Source: JABHHG01 sp964419445 (GTDB lineage: Bacteria; Fidelibacterota; Marinisomatia; SCGC-AAA003-L08; D37C17). From it: 32,335 bases of DNA. The notes under the pieces were generated by a model that saw only the letters and a list, made by a program, of their open reading frames with translations, searched no databases and was not told where the DNA came from. Shown piece by piece: positions 8,090-15,744 of this stretch (its first letter is position 1; every line of letters starts with the position of its first letter). Location: the NCBI GenBank assembly GCA_964419445.1, contig CAYQPE010000010.1, positions 1 through 32,335 on the forward strand, given 5' to 3'. The position numbers and the translations under genes are program-made.

Positions 8090-9382
8090 TTAATTAAATT
8101 CTCCAAATACGTTCTCACCACACACGGTTAAATCAACTTTTCCTGTAAATTTCATACCCACCATTGGAGAGTTTTTAGACCGAGAATATATATCTTCAGT
8201 TTTCATTTCCCAAGATGTATTTTTATCAAGAACTACCAATTCTGCTGGAGCACCAACTTCAAACGCTTCAATATCCCATTTTAACACAGAAGCTGGTCCT
8301 GCGGTCATCCACCCAATCACATCTTCCGTGGACGCTCCCTCTTTTGAAAGCATTGTGTGAGAAATTCCAAATGCAGATTCAAGACCAATCATACCACAGG
8401 GAGCATGCTTCATATCTTTTTCTTTATCTTCTAAAGTATGGGGGGCATGATCGGTGGCTATACATGTGATGGTACCATCCTTTAATCCATCAATTAATGC
8501 AACTCGGTCCACATCTGTACGAAGTGGAGGCGCAACTTTGGCATTGGTATCAAAATCAACTAGACGCTCTTCGGTTAGCCCAATATGATGCGGTGTAACC
8601 TCTGCAGTAACATTAACGCCCATTTTTTTATATTGACGAATTAACTCTACTGATTTTTTTGTAGATACATGTGGAATATGGATTCTACCATTCACATATT
8701 CAGCAATAGATAAATCTCTATGCACCATTACTGACTCTGATATATCTGGATTTCCATCCAAACCTAAACGAGTAGAAAGAGGGCTTTCATTCATAAGTCC
8801 ATCGTTCCTTAATGGAACATCTTCTGCATGATTAATAACAGGCACATCATACATACTACTATACTCCAAGGCAAGTCGCAGTACATGGCCATTCTCTACT
8901 GGCAATCCGTCATCTGACAATGCCACAGCACCCTCACTAACCATTTCACCATATTCAGCAATCTCATTACCCTTTTGCCCTATAGTTATTGCACCAATGG
9001 GATAAATTTGAATTGGTAAATTGGCAGACTTGTCTTTGATAAATCGAATTGATTCGGGTGTATCTAAAGGAGGGTCAGTATTGGGCATAACACATACACG
9101 GGTAAATCCACCAGCCATGGCAGAACGTGCACCTGTTTCTAATGTTTCCTTATCTTCGCGACCGGGCTCACGGAAATGAGCATGGATATCAATAAATCCC
9201 TGCGTAATAATTTTACCATTGCAATCAATGGTTTCAGCATCAGCTACATCCACATCACCTACAGAGATAATGATTCCATCTTCAATAACTATGCTGCCAT
9301 TGATATATACTTTCTTAAATGGATCATAAATTTTTCCATTTATAAATGCCCATTTACCTGATAAAACTTTATTTGTTTTCAT
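8090..9382 (-). CDS. pyrC: Dihydroorotase
   Basis: Catalyses cyclisation of carbamoyl-aspartate to dihydroorotate, the third step of UMP synthesis. At 430 residues it is the long form used by Bacillus and many other phyla. Metal and substrate residues are visible: DIHAHFREPG with His67 and His69, MPNTDPP near 99-105, NHAEDV near 184, and ATDHAPH with Asp311. It overlaps pyrB by 14 bases, implying one transcript pyrR-pyrB-pyrC. Short-type E. coli PyrC is not related closely enough to be confused with it. An allantoinase or hydantoinase is less likely given the pyr neighbours. Confidence 0.95.
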   Translation of the reverse strand: MKTNKVLSGKWAFINGKIYDPFKKVYINGSIVIEDGIIISVGDVDVADAETIDCNGKIITQGFIDIHAHFREPGREDKETLETGARSAMAGGFTRVCVMPNTDPPLDTPESIRFIKDKSANLPIQIYPIGAITIGQKGNEIAEYGEMVSEGAVALSDDGLPVENGHVLRLALEYSSMYDVPVINHAEDVPLRNDGLMNESPLSTRLGLDGNPDISESVMVHRDLSIAEYVNGRIHIPHVSTKKSVELIRQYKKMGVNVTAEVTPHHIGLTEERLVDFDTNAKVAPPLRTDVDRVALIDGLKDGTITCIATDHAPHTLEDKEKDMKHAPCGMIGLESAFGISHTMLSKEGASTEDVIGWMTAGPASVLKWDIEAFEVGAPAELVVLDKNTSWEMKTEDIYSRSKNSPMVGMKFTGKVDLTVCGENVFGEFN

Positions 9383-10316
9383 CTTTATCCTCTTCTTCGG
9401 GTCCTAGCAAAGAATACAAAATACTCATTCTTACTGCAACACCATTTAAAACTTGATCTAAAATAATGGCTTGATTACCATCAGCTACAACACTGTCAAT
9501 TTCAACACCACGATTCATAGGACCAGGGTGCATAATAACAATTTCTTTTTTATGTTTTGCTAATCGTTCTTCAGTAATCCCAAAGAAATCTCTATATTCA
9601 CGCACCGATGGGATAAGTCCTACACCCATTCTCTCTCGTTGGATTCTGAGGATATTTAAGGCATCTGCCCATTCTACCACTTCATCAATATCATAATTCA
9701 CACTCACACCCAATTCTTCAATACCAATAGGAATTAAGTGTGGAGGACCACAAAGCGTAACTTTTGCACCCATTGTAACTAATCCATGTATATTCGAAAG
9801 CGCAACACGACTATGAGAGATATCACCCACAATTGCTACTTTAAGTCCTTCTAAATAACCAAATTTTTCATGAAGGCTCATCATATCTAACATAGCCTGT
9901 GTAGGATGTTCATGCTTCCCATCTCCAGCATTGACAACGACTGCATCAACAAATTTTGTAAGCTGATAACATGACCCTGGAATCGGGTGACGCATGATGA
10001 CACAATCCATTTTCATGGCATGAATATTTTGAATAGTATCTTTAAAGCTCTCACCCTTATTTAAACTTGAGGACGATGCTGAAAAATTTGTTACATCAGC
10101 AGACAGCCTTTTTTCAGCAAGTTCAAATGACATTCTGGTTCGTGTTGAATTTTCAAAAAATAGATTTACAACATTCATCCCTGTTAAAGATGGGACTTTT
10201 TTAATAGGTCTATCTAAAACCTCTCTAAACATAAATCCCGTATCAATCAAATGTTGTATATCTTCTTTGGGAGCTCCCTCTAATTTGATAAAATGTTTTG
10301 TACTTAATGCACCCAT
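9369..10316 (-). CDS. pyrB: Aspartate carbamoyltransferase catalytic subunit
   Basis: Joins carbamoyl phosphate and aspartate, the committed step of pyrimidine synthesis. The 315-residue protein has the carbamoyl-phosphate signature FFENSTRTRMSFE (53-65, STRTR at 57-61), the HPTQ motif at 137-140, and HPGPMNRGVEI in the C-terminal domain. No regulatory-subunit gene (pyrI) is adjacent, as expected when PyrR is present. It starts 1 base after the pyrR stop and overlaps the start of pyrC by 14 bases. Confidence 0.97.
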   Translation of the reverse strand: MGALSTKHFIKLEGAPKEDIQHLIDTGFMFREVLDRPIKKVPSLTGMNVVNLFFENSTRTRMSFELAEKRLSADVTNFSASSSSLNKGESFKDTIQNIHAMKMDCVIMRHPIPGSCYQLTKFVDAVVVNAGDGKHEHPTQAMLDMMSLHEKFGYLEGLKVAIVGDISHSRVALSNIHGLVTMGAKVTLCGPPHLIPIGIEELGVSVNYDIDEVVEWADALNILRIQRERMGVGLIPSVREYRDFFGITEERLAKHKKEIVIMHPGPMNRGVEIDSVVADGNQAIILDQVLNGVAVRMSILYSLLGPEEEDKDENK

Positions 10317-10317
10317 A

Positions 10318-10863
10318 TTACTCTCCGTATTCCATTAATAATACTGCATCCTCATCATCCACTTCATTAATATGTACATGAATATGTTCATTTAATGATG
10401 TGGGGTAATTTTTACCTACAAAGTCTGCACGAATAGGCAGCTCGCGATGACCTCGATCTACTAGCACACCTAATTGTATTACTTGGGGGCGTCCAAATGA
10501 AAATAAATCATCCATAGCTGCACGGATGGTTCTTCCAGTATATAATACATCATCTATGAGAATTATAGTTTTCCCTTCTACTTCAAATAAAATATCTGAA
10601 GTACCCACTTTGGGTGAACCTAAATTGGTTCGAAAATCATCTCGGTAAAAGGTAACATCTATGGTACCCACATCCGTGGAATCACCCGTAATCTCTTCAA
10701 TACAAGAAGCAATTCGCTTTGCTAAAAATTCACCTCGCGTACGAATTCCAACAATTGCAATTTCATTTGTATTTGAATTATTTTCTATAATTTCGTGTGC
10801 CAATCGTGTAATTGTGCGTTTCATGGCATCTTCATTGAGAAGCGTTGCTTTAACTGTCTTCAT
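10318..10863 (-). CDS. pyrR: PyrR: pyrimidine operon regulator / uracil phosphoribosyltransferase
   Basis: PyrR binds pyr mRNA leaders in response to UMP/UTP in Firmicutes and also has weak UPRTase activity. This 181-residue protein has the PRPP-binding loop ILIDDVLYTGRT at 101-112, plus IVGIRTRGEFLAKRI and GTIDVTFYRDD, typical of PyrR rather than of Upp. It is the first gene of pyrR-pyrB-pyrC. AGGA lies 4 bases before the ATG. A structured leader (10879-10941) precedes it but lacks the Bacillus PyrR-binding consensus that I remember, so how it controls the operon is open. Confidence 0.95.
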   Translation of the reverse strand: MKTVKATLLNEDAMKRTITRLAHEIIENNSNTNEIAIVGIRTRGEFLAKRIASCIEEITGDSTDVGTIDVTFYRDDFRTNLGSPKVGTSDILFEVEGKTIILIDDVLYTGRTIRAAMDDLFSFGRPQVIQLGVLVDRGHRELPIRADFVGKNYPTSLNEHIHVHINEVDDEDAVLLMEYGE

Positions 10864-10878
10864 AAATTCCTAAGTTAT

Positions 10879-10941
10879 TGCACGTGGGATAAGGAGGAGC
10901 GAATATAGCTTCACTAAGGGCCCTTTCCTACATCCCGTGCA
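10879..10941 (-). promoter_or_regulatory. Structured 5' leader of pyrR-pyrB-pyrC (candidate cis-regulatory RNA)
   Basis: On the minus strand the 63 bases before pyrR can fold with an outer stem: TGCACG with CGTGCA (10936-10941 with 10879-10884) plus GGAT with ATCC (10932-10935 with 10887-10890), a 2-base bulge between. Inside are GTGAA/TTCGC (10910-10914 with 10899-10903), paired through a G-U wobble that exists only on this strand, and a 10-base palindrome (10916-10925). AGGA near the 5' side (10926-10929) and the ribosome-binding AGGA of pyrR (10868-10871) could compete for the same TCCTCCT (10892-10898). No T run follows, so control of translation is more likely than attenuation. Folding was by eye. 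Confidence 0.45.
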
Positions 10942-11029
10942 GATTTAAAGGGTTATCGATGCACAAAATTTACACTATTAAATATATTTATCACCAGTGG
11001 AAACTCTATAAAAATTTGTAATTTATGCG

Positions 11030-12112
11030 ATGCATCTCATGGATAAATATATTCTCAAGGGATTTTTCCAAAAACTCTTCTCTACAACATTGGCATTTAT
11101 TGTAATATTTATTGTGGTTGATATCATCGACCATTTAGATAAATTTATTGATTCTTCCATGCCTGCTGTGGCTATACTTAAATATTACATTTACACCATT
11201 CCATGGTTTATAAGTATTGGTTTCCCCATGGCGATTTTACTCTCTACCGTTTTTACATTGAGCTTGCTTCAAAAACATAGTGAACTTACTGCATTAAAAG
11301 CATCTGGAATTGGAGTCAACCGAGTGGCAATTCCGCTATTGTTAATGGGATTCCTTTTCAGTTTTATTTCATTCCATTTTGACAATGAAGTGGTAACATC
11401 AAATTATCAAAAACGGATACTATTAGAAGAAAAATATAGGCTACGGTCTTCATCCTCTAAGAATGTAAAAAAACGTGATATCTATCGACAATTAGATTCA
11501 CAATCAGTCTTATCTATTAAGCGATTTCAATCTAGCAATCAAACGGCCTATGGTGTATCCATTCAAACTTTTGAAAATCAAGATGTAATAAAACGCCTAG
11601 ATGCTAATAAAATGGTATGGAATGAAGCTGACCAAAAATGGAATATTGAAAAATACAGTCAACGTAAATGGGCAAATAATCAAATCATATTTGATGCATC
11701 TAAAATTGATACTTCATTATCATTAGGTATCACCCCTCTAGATTTAACACGAGAAACGGGTAAACCTGAAGAAATGAATTATAATGAGCTAAAACTTTTT
11801 GTAGATAAAATAAAACAGAATAGCATTAATGAACCTCGCTGGGAAGTAAATCTCCATTTTAAAACTGCATTAGCTGGGACTTCATTTTTGATGGTATTGT
11901 TTGGTATTCCATTAGCAATACGGAAACCCCGTAGCAGTCTTGCAATGGGAATTGGATTAAGTATTGGTGTTATTTTCCTATATTATGCCGCATTGAAATT
12001 TGGTCAAACATTGGGATACAAAGGTGTTTTATCTCCTTTTATTTCAGTGTGGTGGGCTAATATTTCCTTTTTCTGTGTGGGTGTGTATCTATTCTTTAAA
12101 ACTAAAAGTTAA
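11030..12112 (+). CDS. LptF/LptG-family permease (YjgP/YjgQ)
   Basis: An inner-membrane subunit of the LptBFG transporter, which extracts lipopolysaccharide for transport to the outer membrane. The 360-residue length is normal. The N-terminus MDKYILKGFFQKL resembles the start of LptF/LptG. Transmembrane segments are evident at about 14-34 and 50-80, around 100-120, and in a C-terminal cluster (about 275-357). The large hydrophilic middle (about 125-265) corresponds to the periplasmic jellyroll domain. I cannot decide between LptF and LptG, and FCB genomes often encode two such genes. ATG at 11030 was kept; a second at 11039 is possible. It is divergent from pyrR, sharing 166 bases. Confidence 0.88.
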   Translation: MHLMDKYILKGFFQKLFSTTLAFIVIFIVVDIIDHLDKFIDSSMPAVAILKYYIYTIPWFISIGFPMAILLSTVFTLSLLQKHSELTALKASGIGVNRVAIPLLLMGFLFSFISFHFDNEVVTSNYQKRILLEEKYRLRSSSSKNVKKRDIYRQLDSQSVLSIKRFQSSNQTAYGVSIQTFENQDVIKRLDANKMVWNEADQKWNIEKYSQRKWANNQIIFDASKIDTSLSLGITPLDLTRETGKPEEMNYNELKLFVDKIKQNSINEPRWEVNLHFKTALAGTSFLMVLFGIPLAIRKPRSSLAMGIGLSIGVIFLYYAALKFGQTLGYKGVLSPFISVWWANISFFCVGVYLFFKTKS

Positions 12113-12153
12113 AAATATTATGGCAAGATATTCTAATATTATTAAATTATCCC

Positions 12154-12303
12154 ATGTATAAGAAATTTAAAATAATTTCATTAATAGTAATTTGTTCTCT
12201 AATAAGTTCAAGTTATGGAAACAAGTATTCGCAAGAATTATGTGGTGAAGGATGTATTCCTATTGAAGTTTGGAAATTTACATACTGTTATTGCCCCAAA
12301 TAG
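12154..12303 (+). CDS. Small secreted cysteine-rich peptide (49 aa), unknown
   Basis: I found this short frame by hand. It begins ATG at 12154 and ends TAG at 12301-12303. It has a textbook Sec signal: a basic start (MYKKFK), a hydrophobic core (IISLIVICSLI) and a likely cleavage site after SSSYG (about residue 22). The predicted mature part has about 27 residues with four cysteines, CGEGC (30, 34) and CYC (45, 47), enough for two disulfides, plus Trp40. There is no lipobox. I do not recognise it. It lies 41 bases after the permease gene on the same strand and ends 4 bases from the convergent membrane-protein stop. No strong ribosome-binding site is visible, so it might instead be a truncated gene. 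Confidence 0.5.
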   Translation: MYKKFKIISLIVICSLISSSYGNKYSQELCGEGCIPIEVWKFTYCYCPK

Positions 12304-12307
12304 CTTT

Positions 12308-13687
12308 TTAATCATTCTCCACCTTGTAAAAAGGAATAGATTCCTCTATTCTATTTCTTGAGTCACCAATACCAATATTAATTATACCCTTTGATTCATA
12401 TTTAGTATTGTACGATTCTGATTTTATTAATAATAAGTGATTACCTATTGTCAAATTTTCAATCCCTATTATTGATATGAATCCCTTTTGATTATTAATT
12501 GGATGTGTATAAAAATGAAAAGCTAAAGAATCTATAAGCTCGTCATCAATATATATTGCATACAAATCATCTATACAATTTAGCATTGTTTTATTCTCAT
12601 TATTTTTAAACATACAATCATTTAAAAAACTATTTACTTGTGGCATATATGGAATAAATAATTTCAAATAGTTTTCACTAACTATATCAGATTGAATCAT
12701 AGGTAATAATTCTAAATTTTCTTTACCATTTAATAACTGATATTTTTCTAGCAAATTTTCATATTTATTAAAACCTTTACTTTCAATCTCCGATACGTTT
12801 GATTCGTATACGCTAATATTAATAAAACTCCAACTTGAAATAAAATAACCTGTTATAATTCCAACTAGAACAAAAGCATAAATAGTTCTTTTTTTAATAT
12901 TACTTATCACAGTTAATAATAGGGTCTCATAAACAAAGGTAATAAATAAAAATCTATAAATTCTTTCAAAGAATCTATAAATTATTACAAAGTACTTATT
13001 GTTAAGTGACTTCAATGGATACAATAGCAAAATATCAATTATGTAGATGAAACCCGATAATACAAAAATTAAAAATGAAATCAGCATTGCAATTGATAAT
13101 ACATTCTTTATTACTATTGGTATATAAGATGAAAAGGTTTCTGGATTAGTTAATGATAAATATTCTGTAAACTCGCCTAATATTAATAAAGAAAAAACAA
13201 TTTCAATTATAAATAAAGATAAACTAACTAACAAAAAAATTATTAAAAATGAAATTGAAAAAATTGAGCTACACACTTTATCAACAATTTTAGAATATTG
13301 ATCTAAATCTTTATTATATACATCAATTTTATAATTATTACTAAATTTCAAAAAGTTGATATTTATGCCCTTAGGAAATACAGATGAAAGACCAATTGTA
13401 CCAATCCATAATCCCCTAATAACAAGATAAATAGAAAGATTAACAATTAAAACTAAATTAGATAAATACAATGTATTCAATAAGAAGGGTATGATTAATA
13501 CATTTATAATTCCATATAAATTTGTAATGCTATTATAGGTTAACATTTTATATTGCAACTGAGGCGAGAAGTTTATAAGCTGAATGAGTATTATCAAAAC
13601 AAACCCAACAAGTAATATTTCAGATTCCCAACTATTTGCTTTTACTCTTTCTAGCCAATTATTTCTATTACTTTGCCTATTCATCAA
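12308..13687 (-). CDS. Polytopic membrane protein of unknown function
   Basis: A 459-residue integral membrane protein. Hydrophobic segments are visible at about 22-40, 56-72, 76-100, 143-170, 190-224, 240-262 and 268-288. A soluble C-terminal region of about 170 residues follows (290-459), probably outside the cytoplasmic membrane. The N-terminal stretch WLERVKANSWESEILLVGF and the motif RGLWIGTIGLSSVFPKGI (91-108) remind me of uncharacterised membrane proteins of Bacteroidetes, so it may belong to a conserved family without a known role. Its DNA is visibly more AT-rich than the neighbours. It overlaps the hydrolase gene upstream by 11 bases and is probably cotranscribed with it. ATG at 13684 (second Met) is an alternative start. 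Confidence 0.75.
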   Translation of the reverse strand: MMNRQSNRNNWLERVKANSWESEILLVGFVLIILIQLINFSPQLQYKMLTYNSITNLYGIINVLIIPFLLNTLYLSNLVLIVNLSIYLVIRGLWIGTIGLSSVFPKGININFLKFSNNYKIDVYNKDLDQYSKIVDKVCSSIFSISFLIIFLLVSLSLFIIEIVFSLLILGEFTEYLSLTNPETFSSYIPIVIKNVLSIAMLISFLIFVLSGFIYIIDILLLYPLKSLNNKYFVIIYRFFERIYRFLFITFVYETLLLTVISNIKKRTIYAFVLVGIITGYFISSWSFINISVYESNVSEIESKGFNKYENLLEKYQLLNGKENLELLPMIQSDIVSENYLKLFIPYMPQVNSFLNDCMFKNNENKTMLNCIDDLYAIYIDDELIDSLAFHFYTHPINNQKGFISIIGIENLTIGNHLLLIKSESYNTKYESKGIINIGIGDSRNRIEESIPFYKVEND

Positions 13688-14801
13688 TACCTCTCAAATT
13701 CAAAATATAAAATTGTAATATTTTATCGGAAATTTTTGATTTCAAACTATCATTATTAATCATTCCTGAAATTCCAAAAAGTTTACTTCTTCCTGAAATG
13801 AATGGTGTATCTGAATAGTCGAAATGTGATGTTTGTGGAATATATACTTTTTCAACTTTAGAATTGCTATTTGTTAAAAACTCCTCTAATTTTTCATTGT
13901 TTAATGGCTCATCCCACTCTGGCCTTCCTAAATATAAATAAGGTTTATAAATTCCACTTTTAATTATATTATCGGGAATAGGGACAAACCATGCATCTAA
14001 GGATATACAGGCATCGATTCGCTCATCTTCAACTGCAGCTATCAAAGTAGTAGCCCCACCAAATGAATGACCAAAAACACCAATCTTTTGGGGATTTACA
14101 TTTTTCCATATCGATTCAGCATTTTTCTTATATTTAATTATTTCATCCATTACAAATAGAATATCATTCTTTCTTGTTTCCAATTGAGGTAAACGAAAAG
14201 CCCAAAAATCTTCTTCAGATAATTTAACATTTTTCCCCTTTTTTGCTTGAAGATAGGTAATACTTGACCTGTAATCAGCTATATGATTATTTTCAAAAAT
14301 AGTTATATTTGCATCATAAGGATGATCAATGGCTACTACTACAAAACCATGGCTGGCCAATAATTCACATTGAATAGAATTTTGGACCTTCATCCCACCC
14401 AGACCATGGGAAAAAATTATTAGTGGAAAATTTTGATTTTTCACTATAGGTGCATTTAGCAACGAATTTGTTTTAACTTGAGTAATATGCCTTATCAAAA
14501 ATGGAGGTAATTCTAATTGTTTTGAAATGGGAAATATGCGAAGATCTGGATTGTCTATGTAAGGATATGGCTCACCTGTTTGAGTAGTTGGATACCATAC
14601 TTGTAAAACAAGTTTCCGTTTATCTTCATCATTTTCTTCAGTAAACCATTCATCTCTAGATTCATCGGTCCACTCCATAACTTGAGTGCCTACTCTATAA
14701 TTGCCATTGGGCGCGGGCAAATCATTGAATGGGATAAGAACTTTTATGAAAGGTGAGCATCCAGTTAGAAATAAACAAATATATAATAATAAAGATTTAA
14801 T
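13677..14801 (-). CDS. Lipoprotein alpha/beta hydrolase, PAF-acetylhydrolase-like, probable ATT start
   Basis: A serine hydrolase similar to platelet-activating-factor acetylhydrolase. On the 374-residue numbering, the oxyanion region HGLGG is at 132-136, the nucleophile elbow GHSFGG at 244-249 (Ser246), the acid probably Asp269 (SLDAW) and the base His326 (SHFDYSD). From TTG at 14720 the protein has 347 residues. The frame stays open upstream and encodes KSLLLYICLFLTGC, a complete lipoprotein signal with lipobox LTGC. The only start-like codon before the stop at 14805-14807 is ATT at 14799-14801, 16 bases after the upstream gene's stop, with AGGA at 14811-14814. I therefore propose a membrane-anchored lipoprotein with a rare ATT start; an upstream frameshift is the alternative. 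Substrate unknown. Confidence 0.75.
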   Translation of the reverse strand: MKSLLLYICLFLTGCSPFIKVLIPFNDLPAPNGNYRVGTQVMEWTDESRDEWFTEENDEDKRKLVLQVWYPTTQTGEPYPYIDNPDLRIFPISKQLELPPFLIRHITQVKTNSLLNAPIVKNQNFPLIIFSHGLGGMKVQNSIQCELLASHGFVVVAIDHPYDANITIFENNHIADYRSSITYLQAKKGKNVKLSEEDFWAFRLPQLETRKNDILFVMDEIIKYKKNAESIWKNVNPQKIGVFGHSFGGATTLIAAVEDERIDACISLDAWFVPIPDNIIKSGIYKPYLYLGRPEWDEPLNNEKLEEFLTNSNSKVEKVYIPQTSHFDYSDTPFISGRSKLFGISGMINNDSLKSKISDKILQFYILNLRGIDE

Positions 14802-14817
14802 TGTTCAGCATCCTGTT

Positions 14818-15219
14818 TTAGTTAAAATATTTTATAAACATTAAAATTAACGGTATCGAAACTAAAACCGTTATAACATTGGTGGGATTCTCATAAAATG
14901 ATGGGAATTTTTCAATTGACTGAATATGTGCAATTTCAATTGTTCTTAATAATTTAGGAGTTTTGTCATTATTATGATAATCTGCCATTGAAACAATATC
15001 TCGATTATACCCAAGCCTTTTATCATGCAAAATATTTACCGTTATCTCATTTTCAGAAATGTCTATTATTTGATATGCCGATATTGTATTACCATCAACT
15101 AAAATAATTTCACAAGACTTCCCAGATTTTAAAATCTCTTGAAGTTGGCTATAAATAGAGAAGTTGTCAGTATCTTCTGGAAACAAAAAAGTAGTAAACA
15201 GAAGAAGTACAATAATCAT
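14818..15219 (-). CDS. Small membrane-anchored protein, unknown
   Basis: A 133-residue protein with a hydrophobic N-terminus (MIIVLLLFTTFLF, signal or anchor) and a C-terminal hydrophobic segment (VITVLVSIPLILMFIKYF, about 114-131). Between them is a small beta-rich domain (CEIILVDGNTISAYQIIDIS, about 36-55) that looks like a short barrel handling a ligand or RNA-like surface; this is an impression only. I do not recognise the family. Its ATG overlaps the stop of the CBS-domain gene (TAATG), so the two are translationally coupled. The hydrolase signal sequence begins 16 bases after its stop. Confidence 0.65.
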   Translation of the reverse strand: MIIVLLLFTTFLFPEDTDNFSIYSQLQEILKSGKSCEIILVDGNTISAYQIIDISENEITVNILHDKRLGYNRDIVSMADYHNNDKTPKLLRTIEIAHIQSIEKFPSFYENPTNVITVLVSIPLILMFIKYFN

Positions 15220-15677
15220 TATTGCAATGAACTTTTCATTTCCTCACTGAGATACTCTTTTTGTGGAGAAGTATTTTCTTTAACATTTACAATGTCTTGG
15301 ACTGCTTTCAACACATCACATCTACTTATCTGCCCCACTAATTTTTTACCTTCAGTTACAGGAATTCGTCTAAAATGATTTTTAAAAAATAAATCTGCTA
15401 CCACAAAAATATCAGTATCAGGATGCACCACTTTTACATCGCTTGTCATATAACGAGAAACGGGACCTCCAGGCATTTCATGAAATGATCCATTGGCCAT
15501 AATGCGTAAACAATCTTTTTCCGTAAGGATTCCCACCATTTCTCCATTATCAACTACAGGCGTCCCCGAAATTCGGTGATGTAACAACTTATCAATGGCT
15601 TTATAGATGTTTAATTCTTTATCAACGGTAACCACATCTTTTGTCATATAATGCTTAACTGTATGTAATGTATCCAT
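15219..15677 (-). CDS. CBS-domain pair protein
   Basis: A 152-residue cytoplasmic protein made of two CBS motifs (about residues 8-60 and 74-125). The pattern is typical: VKHYMTKDVVTVDKELNIYKAI, HHRISGTPVVDNGEMVGILTEKD, then SRYMTSDVKVVHPDTDIF, FRRIPVTEGKKLVGQISRCDVLKAV. Such stand-alone pairs bind adenine nucleotides and act as energy sensors; the partner is unknown here. AAGGAG (15683-15688) precedes the ATG, and a good promoter match lies at 15713-15741. It appears to lead a four-gene transcript running to the membrane protein at 12308. Confidence 0.88.
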   Translation of the reverse strand: MDTLHTVKHYMTKDVVTVDKELNIYKAIDKLLHHRISGTPVVDNGEMVGILTEKDCLRIMANGSFHEMPGGPVSRYMTSDVKVVHPDTDIFVVADLFFKNHFRRIPVTEGKKLVGQISRCDVLKAVQDIVNVKENTSPQKEYLSEEMKSSLQ

Positions 15678-15712
15678 TTATGCTCCTTAATTATCTCTTA
15701 TATAACGGTCAT

Positions 15713-15741
15713 ATCTTAATACCTATTTCCGTCATAGTCAA
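15713..15741 (-). promoter_or_regulatory. Candidate sigma-70-type promoter for the CBS-domain gene
   Basis: On the minus strand TTGACT (15741-15736) and TAAGAT (15718-15713) are separated by 17 bases, with 5/6 and 4/6 consensus matches and ideal spacing. It lies in the 67-base gap between the purU stop and the CBS-domain start. Transcription would begin about 30 bases before the ATG. Confidence 0.5.
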
Positions 15742-15744
15742 GAG

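Noticed and set aside
10864..10963. Bacillus-type PyrR attenuator
   Set aside because: I looked for the conserved PyrR-binding loop and an overlapping T-run terminator; neither is seen. The leader is reported as an unclassified structure instead.
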